Source: Musa acuminata AAA Group (taxonomy: Eukaryota; Streptophyta; Magnoliopsida; Zingiberales; Musaceae). From it: a DNA stretch of 64,000 nucleotides. The translations under genes and the position numbers were made by a program. The stretch is from assembly GCF_036884655.1 (NCBI RefSeq), contig NC_088331.1:15705001-15769000 (forward strand), written 5' to 3'. How positions within the stretch are numbered: the stretch's first letter is position 1; every line of letters starts with the position of its first letter. Below, in pieces: positions 55,910-64,000 of this stretch. The notes below the pieces were generated by a model. That model was not told the origin of the DNA, did no database searches, and worked only from the letters and a program-made list of their open reading frames with translations.

Positions 55910-58312
55910 TGTTGAATCTCGGATTTTGATGATGAAGTCAATTGTCATTTGTTATCTAATCTATGTGTTGAGATAAGTGTGCAGGATTAACTACGATGAG
56001 ATTAAGACAAGCAGCAGGAGTTGCGCCGGAGTCAAGATCATGATCACGTTGGGAGTTCGAGAGTTCGACGGAAGTTCGGACGGTCGTCGGAGGTTCAGAG
56101 AGAACAGATCCGAGAAGTCCAGAAGCTTGCCAAGCGAAGCTCGTCGGAACTCGCCAAGTGGATCGTCGCAAAGTCCAGGAGTATACCGGATGTCCGCAGG
56201 AGGATCACCGAGGGTTATCGGTTGATCGACGGAAGTTGGCCGGAAACTCGCCGGAAGAAGCGATTGACGCATCGGAGCAAGCTGCAGGAGTTGTCTTAGA
56301 GATAATCGTAGTTAGCACGATGATTAAGCATGAAAATGGGAGGTGATCCCATTAGCTTAATCTTGGGGCAATTGGGCCCCTGAAAAGATTCAAAGTGGGT
56401 CGAATGGAGTGAACCATTCGGACCCTGATTGCACCAGGAGGTGCAACCGCCCCAGCCAGGAGGTGCAACCGCCTGGGCTGTGGGGCTGGGAGGTGCAACC
56501 GCCCCAGCCAGGAGGTGCAACCGCCAGGGGTGCACGGCTGGGAGGTGCAACCGCCCCAGCCAGGAGGTGCAACCGCCAGGGGTGCACGGCTGGGAGGTGC
56601 AACCGCCCCAGCCAGGAGGTGCAACCGCCAGGGTTGCAAGGCTGGGAGGTGCAACCGCTCCAGCCAAGAGGTTGCACCGCCAGAGCTCAAGTTCCGAGCT
56701 CTGCTAGGCGATGCAACCACCAAGCTCAGTCTTCGAGCTTTGGCAGTGTGGTGCATCAGCCTGAGCTCAGTCTCGAGCTTTGCCAGGTGATGCATTCACC
56801 AAGCTCAGTCTTCGAGCTATGGCAGAATGGTGCATCAGCTTGAGCTCAGTTTGGAGCTCTGCCAAGTGATGCAACCACCGAGCTCAGATTTCGAGCTCTG
56901 CCAGGTGATGCAACCACCAAGCTCAGTCTTCGAGCTCTGCCAGGTGATGCAACCATTGAGCTCAGTCTTCGAGCTCTGGCAGAGAAGAAGCAATCGGCAG
57001 AGCTCAGTCTTCGAGCTCTGCCAGGCGGTGCCACCTCTCCAGTTGAGAGGTGCAACCGCCTGATCCCAGAAATTCTGGGATTAGATCGATTTGATCGTTT
57101 TGAGCTCGAATTTTGAATTGGGTTGGGGCCTATAAATACCTCACCCATTCAGCACTGAAAAGACACAGACCTATACCGAAATTGTGATCTTTTCTGTGAT
57201 TCTAAAGAGCTCAAAAGTGTTGTAAATCCTTGAGTCTCCTCCTTCTGTTCTTCAAGTTTTCAACTGTAAAGTGAGGAGAGAAAGGTCTGTAAAGGTTGTC
57301 TCCTAAGCCTGTCAAAAGGAGAGAAACTGTAAGAGGGAAGTTTGGCCTTCGCCCATTGAAGGAAGGCAGCTAGTTGACGTCGGCAACCTCATCGGTGGAG
57401 GAAGCCAAAAGTGGAGTAGGTCAAGGCTGACCGAACCACTCTAAATCTCTGGTTTGCGTTTAATTTCGAGCACTCTATCATTACTGCAAACCTCCCTCAT
57501 CACTACTGCTCTCTGCGCTTTCACGAACAAGTTCTAAGTGCTGTTCTTCCAAATCTGCATTCAGACGTAAACTTGTATTTTCGTACATTACAGTTTACGT
57601 TTACGTTTGATTCTGCAGAACTGTTTTCCGCGCTTTTACGAACGAGCTTCCTTGCAGTTTACGCTTACATTTTAATCCTATTAATAACTGCAATCTGTCC
57701 TCTACGATTTTACGAACGAGTTTCAACATTTAGACGTAAAACTGCATTCGGACGTAAATCGGCTTTCTTCGCTCAATCATCAGATTTCAGTTTACGTTTA
57801 CGTCTTGATTTCAACTGCATACTGCCTTCTGCGAATATACAAACGAGTTTCAAAGTTTAGACGTAAATCTGCGTTTAGACGTAAAACTGCGTTTAAACGT
57901 AAAACTGCGTTTAGACGTAAATCTGCGTTTAGACGTAAAACTACGTTCAGACGTAAAACTGCGTTTAAACGTAAAACTGCGTTTAGACGTAAATCTGCGT
58001 TTAGACGTAAAACTACGTTTAGACGTAAAACTGCGTTTAGACGCAAATCTGCGTTTAGACGTAAATCTGCATTTAGACGCAAAACTGCGCTTAGACGCAA
58101 AACTGCGCTTAGACGCAATCTGCGCTTAGACGCAAAACTGCGCTTAGACGCAATCTGCGCTTAGACGCAAACTGCACTTAGATACAAACTGAGAATTTGC
58201 TTTTGCATCATAATCGTTTTTGAACGAACGCAGCTTTTTGTTTTTAAATTATTATAAGATTTCCGCTGCACTAATTCACCCCCCCCCCCTCTTAGTGCTC
58301 TTGATCCTAACA
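55910..58312 (+). repeat. 3' LTR of the young element
   Basis: 2403 bp; TATA box 57131-57138; 18-bp array at 57855-58193; eleven C at 58279-58289. Compared with the 5' LTR it has one more 52-bp unit (GGGGTGCACGGCTGGGAGG at its start) in the GC-rich array near 56530-56635. Confidence 0.95.
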
Positions 58313-58317
58313 CTCCA
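58313..58317. repeat. Target-site duplication CTCCA (right)
   Basis: Identical to 48804-48808. Confidence 0.95.
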
Positions 58318-58506
58318 ACCTCGCTCAATTCTATCATTCTCCCACTGTCTCCGTCAAGAATGTGTTCCTTCTCAAGGAACACTGCTCTCTTAGCTACAAA
58401 GACTTTTTGGTCCTCGAGATGATAGAAATAATACCCACAAGTTTCCTTGGGGTATCCCACAAATTTGCATCGCCCTATCCTTGATTCTAACTTATCGGAG
58501 TTGTGT
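58318..58506 (-). pseudogene. pol: Copia integrase C-terminal piece between two insertions
   Basis: A 189-base island of the host copia element reading KRHNSDKLESRIGRCKFVGY, PKETCGYYFYHLEDQKVFV and AKRAVFLEKEHILD. This is the integrase C-terminal/linker region with the GYP..KGY-like motif of copia elements. It is isolated between the TSD of the young element (CTCCA, 58313-58317) and that of the solo LTR (CTTTT, 58507-58511). Confidence 0.92.
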
Positions 58507-58511
58507 CTTTT

Positions 58512-60546
58512 TGTTGAATCTCGGATTTTAATGATGAAGTCAATTGTCATTTGTTGTCTAATCTATGTGTTGAGATAAGTGTGCAGGATTAACTACGATG
58601 AAAGTTAGACAAGCAGCAGGAGTTGCGCCGGAGTCAAGTTCATGATCACGTTGGGAGTTCGAGAGTTCGACGGAAGTTCGGACGGTCATCGGAGGTTCTG
58701 CGAGAACAGATCCAAGAAGTCCAGAAGCTTGCCAAGCGAAGCTCGTCGGAACTCGCCAAGTGGATCGTCGTAAAGTCCAGGAGTTTGCCGGAAGTCCGCA
58801 GAAGAATCACCGAGGGTTCATCGGATGATCGACGGAAGTTCGCCGGAAACTCGCCGGAAGAAGCAATTGACGCATCGGAGCAAAGCTGCAGAAATTGTCT
58901 TAGATTTAATCGTAGTTAGCATGTTGATTAAGTTGGAAAATGGGAGGTGATCCCATTAGCTTAATCTTGGGGTAATTGGGCCCCTGAAAAGATTGAAATT
59001 GGGCCGAATGGAGCTAACCATTCGGACCCTGATTGCACTAGGAGGTGCAACCGCCTAGGCTAGGAGGTGGCACCGCCTGGGCTAAGCCTCCCAGCGAGAC
59101 TGGGCGGTGCAACCTCCCCAGCCAGGAGGTGGCACCGCCTGAGCTCAGTCTTCGAGCTAGACTGGGCGGTGCAACCTCCCTGACAGAGAGGTGGCACCGC
59201 CTGAGCTCAGTCTTCGAGCAAGACTGGGCGGTGCAACTTCCCTGATAGAGAGGTGGCACCGCCTGAGCTCGGTCTTCGAGCTCTGCCAGGCAATGCAACC
59301 TCTCCAGTCAAGAGGTGCAACCGCCTGATCCCGAAATTTCGGGATTTGATCGTTTTGAGCTCCAAATTTGAATTGGGTTGGGGCCTATAAATACCCCACC
59401 CATTCAGCACTGAAGGGATATAGATCCACACCGAATTCTTGATCTTTTCAGTGATTCTAAGAGCTCAAATTTGTGTAAAGTCCAAAAGTTCTCCTCTTTT
59501 CTGTTCTTCAAGTCTTGAGTTGTAAAGAGAGGAGAGAAAGGATCTGTAAGGGTTGTCTCCTGAGCCCGTCAAAAGGAGAGAAACTGTAAAAGGGCAGTTG
59601 GCCTTCGCCTATTGAAGGAAGGCCCCTAGTTGACGTCGGTGACCTCGCCGGTGGAGGAAGCCAAAAGTGGAGTAGGTCAAGACTGACCGAACCACTCTAA
59701 ATCTCTGGTTTGCGTTTATTTTGAGCACTTTATCATTACTGCAAACCTCCTACATAGCTACTGCTCTCTGCGCTTTTACGAACAAGTTTCTAAGTTCTAA
59801 TCATTCCGAATCTGCATTCAGACGTCAAAAGGTGTTTTCGTACCATCTTTACATTGCAGCTTACATTTACGTCTTGAATCTGTTTATAACTGCGAACTGT
59901 CTTCTGCGCTTTTACGAACGAGTTTCTTTGCAGCTTACATTTACATTTTGATTCTATTTATAACTACAAACTGTCTTCTGCAATTTTACGAACGAGTTTC
60001 AACATTTAGACGTAAAACTGCATTTAGAAGTAAATCGGCTTTCCTCGCACAATCATCAGATTTCAGTTTACATTTACGTCTTGATTTCAACTGTATACTG
60101 CCTTCTGCGAGTATACAAACGAGTTTCAAAGTTCAGACGTAAATCTGCGTTTAAGACGTAAATCTGCATTTAGACGTAAATCTGCGTTTAGACGTAAATC
60201 TGCTTTTTGCAGATTACTTTTTGAGCTGTACAATAGCAGCACATTGTCTTTATACTTCTGCTTAAACTGCGCTTAGACGCAAACTGTGTTTAGACGCAAT
60301 CTGCGCTTAGACGCAAACTGCGCTTAGACGCAATCTGAGTTTAGACGCAATCTGCATTTAGACGCAAACTGCGTTTAGACGCTAACTGTGTTTAAACGTA
60401 AACTACACTTAATCATAAGTAATCTTAGAATCGGCTTTTGCATCAAAATAGTTTTTATCGAACGAACGCAGCTTTCGTTTTTAATCGCTGAAAGATTTCC
60501 GCTGCAATAATTCACCCCCCCCCTCTTAGTGCTCTCGATCCTAACA
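58512..60546 (+). mobile_element. Solo LTR of the young element's subfamily, TSD CTTTT
   Basis: TGTTGAATCTCG...CCTAACA, 2035 bp, flanked by CTTTT at 58507-58511 and 60547-60551. Like the young element it lacks the ~290-base U3 block. GC-rich array at 59040-59320, TATA box 59386-59393, a shorter and more irregular ACGT/ACGC array at 60140-60400, C-run at 60517-60523. It interrupts the integrase of the minus-strand copia element, only 194 bases from the other insertion. Confidence 0.95.
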
Positions 60547-60551
60547 CTTTT

Positions 60552-61202
60552 AACATGGGCAGGACAGCCCCAAATCTTAACAACCTTAAGATCAGGCTTC
60601 TTCCCTTTCCATATCTCATATGGTGTAGACACTACCAACTTAGTTGGAACTCTGTTCAGAAGGTAAGCTACGGTTTCTAGGGCATATCCCCAGAATGAGA
60701 TGGGTAGGTCAGCGAAACTCATCATGGATCGTACCATATCTAATAATGTATGATTTCTCCTTTTAGAGACACCATTGAGCTGAGGTGTATAAGGAGGTGT
60801 CCATTGGGATAATATCCCTTGGTCATTGAGAAACTGAGTAAACTTTGTACTTAAGTACTCACCTCCTCGATCTGATCGAAGAGTTTTGATACTCTTTCCA
60901 GTCTGGTTCTCCATCTCATTCTTATACTCTCTGAATTTCTCAAAGGCCTCGAACTTGTACTTCATTAAGTACACATATCCATACCTTGAGAAATCATCAG
61001 TAAATGTAATGAAGTAGGAGTAACCTCCAATGGCATGAGTTAACATGGGTCCACATACATCACTATGTATGAGTTCCAACAACTCAGTGGCTCTCTCTCC
61101 AGTTCCACTAAATGGAGAGTTGGTCAGTTTTCCACGAATGCAAGGCTCACAAGTTGCATATGACACATAGTCGAATGGATCTAGATATCCATCATTTAGC
61201 AA
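60552..61202 (-). pseudogene. pol: Copia integrase core remnant
   Basis: Integrase catalytic core, which inserts cDNA into the chromosome. Zinc-region C-pair CEPCIRGK; first Asp in IHSDVCGPM; GGYSYFITFTDDFSRYGYVYL; second Asp in LRSDRGGEY. The conserved ERRN motif after QLNGV reads SKRRN, so the catalytic Glu is Lys. Then HTLLDMVRSMM and RVPTKLVVSTPYEIW. The ORF is otherwise open for over 200 codons to the insertion at 60551. Confidence 0.93.
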
Positions 61203-61759
61203 CTTTTAAATCCTTCTTTCATGGATGTGACCTAGCCTACAATGCCACAGGTATGCACTGTTCAACTCATCTCATTTCCTTCTGGACACATTTACATTCA
61301 TGATATGTGGAGTGGTGTCTAACATAAATAAACCATTATGCAATGTTCCTTTCGTGATGATCTTATCATCTAATAAAATCGAACAACCATTGTTCTCAAA
61401 AACAAATTTATATCCACTAACTGTTAATCATGAAATGGAGATAATGTTTTTGATAATAGAAGGAACAAATTAACATGCATCTAATGCAATAAAAGCTCCA
61501 CTATGCAGATGTAGGGCGACCTCGCCAACAGCTAATACAGCAACTTTTGCTCCATTACCCATCTTGAGTCCATCTCGCCTCTCTCTAGTCTCTTAGGCCT
61601 TGTCAGAACCTGCAACAAATTGCATATATGATAAGCACTACCGGTATCTAATACCCATGTGTTATCATAAGAGTCTGACAAATGGAGACTGATCATGAAT
61701 GTACTTGAAGCTTCATCAAGCTTTTGTTTCGCCCTTTCTGCAAGGTACTCTTTGCAATT
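61203..61759 (-). pseudogene. pol: Copia protease and GAG-pre-integrase remnant
   Basis: Starts at a TGA that interrupts the gag zinc knuckle after GHWK (61757-61759). The remaining NC completes the knuckle, then AERAKQKLDEASS and the aspartic protease motif WVLDTGSAYHICN (about 61630-61670, catalytic DTG intact). Farther on is the GAG-pre-integrase block LWHCRLGHIHERRI followed by a TAA (about 61208). Several other stops lie between. Confidence 0.85.
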
Positions 61760-62524
61760 TCACTTCCAGTGCCCATCTTTACCACAGTGGAAGCACTGAC
61801 CTTTGTCCTTTGTTGGGTCTTTCTTAGCAACCTTTGCTTTACCTGGTTTGCCCTTGCCCTTTCCCTTCTTAAGAGACCTTTCTGCTTTCCTTTCCTTTCT
61901 GGTCTCACCAGTGTAGAGAACTGGCTTCTCTTTCTTAATAGTACTCTCTGCCTCCCTCAACATATTGAGGAGCTCTGGGAGAGTCACCTCAAGCTTGTTC
62001 ATATTAAAATTCATTATGAACTGTGAAAAGGAATCTGGTAGGGACTGAAGCACAATGTCCACACACAAGTTATCCTCTAGGACCATTCCTAGACCTGTGA
62101 GTTTCTCTATCCACTCAATCATCTTTAGGACATGATTCTGAACCGGTATCCCCTCAGTCATCCTAGCGCGGAAGAGGCTCTTGGATATCTCATATCGCTG
62201 AGTCCTTCCCTGTTCCTCAAACAATTTACGGACATGTAGGAGAATGGATCTGGCATCCATCTTTTCATGTTGTCTCTGTAACTCAGGAGTCATAGAGGCC
62301 AACATATAGCACTGAGTAAGAGTGGAGTCATCAATGTACTTCACGTAGCGAGCGATCTCATCCTCGCTTGCCCCTTCTTCGGGCGTAGGCATCACTGTAT
62401 CAAGGACGTACACAATTTTCTCCGTTGTGAGAACAATTCTCAAGTTACGGAGCCAATCCGTATAATTTGGACCAGTGAGGCGGTTGACATCAAGTATGCC
62501 ACGTAAGGGATTTGAAAGCGACAT
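61760..62524 (-). pseudogene. gag: Copia Gag, nearly intact, stopped inside the zinc knuckle
   Basis: Capsid/nucleocapsid precursor that assembles virus-like particles. [20 protein letters not shown] (start at 62524), then the UBN2/retrotrans_gag core: [77 protein letters not shown] and [13 protein letters not shown] strongly basic [17 protein letters not shown] region precedes [11 protein letters not shown], where a TGA replaces the codon before the last NC of the CCHC finger. 254 codons open. Best preserved part of this element. Confidence 0.92.
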
Positions 62525-64000
62525 TTTCTGAAAATAAAGATGTAGTAGAAATGAATAACATGCAGATTTTGCAAGAAATAAACTATCAAGATATGGACTT
62601 CTATCTTAATATGCTCCCACTATTTTACTAACGAGTCACGCGACACCCTCAGCACGTGAAACGGAAGTCTCCGACAGACTTCTAGTGGGGATCAGGATCC
62701 AATCAGCGTCTTAGTGTAACCTCGAGGGATTCGACCAATCACACTAAGCCTAAAAGGTAGGCAACTCTTGCCGGTCACAACTCCTTGTGATTCCCGTCCT
62801 GTTCAGCCTCCGAATCACCATGGCCTTGAGGGACTCGACCAACCATGATGCTCGGTTAAGTCAACACCTTCGTTACAAGATGAGTCTGATTTGATGATAT
62901 ACCCTCGAGGGACTCGACCAAGTATACCATGCCCTCAAGTCACCGGTGACATCTCTATGTCGTAAGCAAGATAGCGAATCACGATATAGGTGAGTCTCGA
63001 GGGACTCGACCAACTCAACCTACACCGGGAATCGGTTCCTACTCATAACGATGGAAGGCCACGTGGGTCAATCTAATTGCCTCACGTTTACCGACTTAAT
63101 ATTATCGAGAGATGTTTCTAAGATTTGGTCTCCTAATATGACATGTCATACATATACATATTTAATATATATCTACATCGCATGCAAATATATATACTTA
63201 TCTAGTATGTGTATAATCAATTACACCAGATGATCATGAACCACAACCTAATGTGATTAGGCCCGAGCCAGTAGGCCTAATCACTCACATTAAGATCTAT
63301 GTGTGCAACGGTGCATCTCCATGCATTATGATCGTCCATCTCGTCCTCGTTGGTTCCGTCGACATCTTGATGCATCTTCATACATCGTGATCATCCGTCT
63401 CGTGGGTCCCGCTATCGCATCCATGCTCCCGCTACGCCTCCTCATGTGATTACAACTTAATCATAGGCACGTAGGCCCGACAATAAACGAGAAATATAAT
63501 GGAGGCTTGCAGACCTCAATAATAATAATCACAAGTACACACATCACACGGTCCATGATCATCCGTCCACACATCATACATCACATGTATAAATAATCAT
63601 CATCATCATGTAGGACTACTAGATAATAATAAAAATAATAATCAATTAAATATTTTAATTAATTAATATTTTCTGAAATAAGGGACATGTAGGGAATTTC
63701 TCAATTCCTAAGGGTATTTTCATAATTTGAACAAAAGATAGAAATTGGAATTTCTCAAATTCACAGGGGCAAAACTATCCTTTTGCCCAAAACCCTAATT
63801 CCCTCTATTGTTGCCACCGCCGCCACCCTGCCGGCGGCGCCTGTGCGGCGGGGCGAGGGCACTGCCCTCGCCTGCAGGCGGCACGCTTGCTGGCGGCGAC
63901 GCCGCTGCGGGTGGGCGCCCCCTTCGGGCGTTGCTGCCTCCGCAGGCAGTGCTGTCCCGCCAGGCGGCCGCCCCTGTGGGGGGGGGGTTTCGCCCGCGGG
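62525..64000 (-). other. Leader of the copia element, repeat-bearing and GC-rich at the edge
   Basis: Upstream (on the minus strand) of copia gag, no gene seen. It contains four degenerate copies of a block centred on CTCGAGGGACTCGACCAA at about 62722, 62825, 62902 and 62996, spaced roughly 75-105 bases. AT-rich sequence follows (63110-63760), then a very GC-rich segment at 63800-64000 (GCCGGCGGCG, GGCGGCC and a G-run). Neither a primer site nor the 5' LTR is reached. Confidence 0.65.

Larger units (their letters stand above)
48809..58312 (+). mobile_element. Young non-autonomous LTR element with gag and extra ORF, TSD CTCCA
   Basis: 9504 bp, flanked by perfect CTCCA duplications (48804-48808 and 58313-58317). 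LTRs 48809-51158 (2350 bp) and 55910-58312 (2403 bp) differ at four bases (49552, 49988, 50709, 50716 in the left copy), by one extra 52-bp unit and by one C. PBS TGGTATCAGAGT (51161-51172); PPT AAAAAGGGGGAGAT (55896-55909). The internal region encodes an intact Sirevirus-type Gag and an intact second protein, then 1.25 kb of non-coding sequence with two PPT-like tracts. Protease, integrase, RT and RNase H are absent. This matches the TR-GAG class of terminal-repeat elements with only gag, plus an extra gene. It interrupts a minus-strand copia pol. Confidence 0.95.
46078..64000 (-). mobile_element. Angela/Tork-type Ty1/copia element, broken, hosting two insertions
   Basis: Minus-strand element whose 3' LTR (46078-47076, outer part missing), PPT, RNase H, RT, integrase, protease, gag and leader occur in the canonical copia order. 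The 5' LTR lies beyond the right edge. Insertions at 48809-58312 and 58512-60546 split RT-proximal and integrase sequence. Removing them with one TSD copy each rejoins the frame across WGCPAHVK / KRHNSDKLESR and across the CTCCA site. Stops, frameshifts and a substituted integrase residue show it is inactive. Confidence 0.9.

Noticed and set aside
48809..58312. Identical LTRs as an assembly duplication
   Set aside because: The copies differ at four bases, a 52-bp unit and one C, and a perfect TSD with a rejoining host frame supports a real insertion.

Overview
The window is plant nuclear DNA that consists almost entirely of nested LTR retrotransposons. No intact host gene, tRNA, rRNA or CRISPR array was seen. 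The plant assignment rests on the element lineages: Sirevirus-type, Ale-type and Angela/Tork-type Ty1/copia elements and chromodomain Ty3/gypsy elements, with primer sites matching plant initiator-Met tRNA. The U3 repeats resemble ones I associate with Musaceae (banana, enset), but that is a recollection and is weak. Boundaries were set by TG..CA termini, primer binding sites (PBS), polypurine tracts (PPT) and 5-bp target-site duplications (TSDs). Domains were read from the translations by eye.

Left part (1-18626). The end of a minus-strand Sirevirus-type element (1-2544) lies in a decayed minus-strand Ale-type copia (2545-5446). Next is a frameshifted fragment of a plant O-methyltransferase gene (5450-5808), the only host-gene remnant. 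A plus-strand Tork-like copia piece (about 5801-7440) follows. A minus-strand Sirevirus LTR (7441-17756) is split by a deleted plus-strand Sirevirus element (7870-15090, TSD GATTT) and by a solo copia LTR (15393-16890, TSD GGTAC). The deleted element itself carries a solo LTR (11500-13596, TSD CAACT). The leader and partial LTR of a minus-strand gypsy element follow.

Middle part (18627-46077). A plus-strand Sirevirus element (18627-29467) has a gypsy chromodomain element (24040-28809) in its 3' LTR. A decayed minus-strand gypsy pol (30300-32640) comes next. Another plus-strand Sirevirus element (32641-46077) has a complete minus-strand relative (33114-39991, TSD GTTGG) in its 5' LTR. Three of these elements share a shortened gag that has lost its zinc knuckle.

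Right part (46078-64000). A minus-strand Angela/Tork-type copia element has stop codons and a substituted integrase glutamate. It is interrupted twice within its integrase-RT region, by a solo LTR (58512-60546, TSD CTTTT) and by the most notable object in the window. That object is a very young 9.5-kb element (48809-58312, TSD CTCCA) whose LTRs differ at only four positions plus one 52-bp repeat unit and one C. It has an intact 527-residue Sirevirus-type gag and an intact 371-residue second ORF resembling the putative plant transposon protein family (PF20167). It has no protease, integrase, RT or RNase H, so it looks like a recently mobile non-autonomous, gag-bearing element with an added gene in the place of pol. 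It would depend on pol supplied by an autonomous relative not present here.
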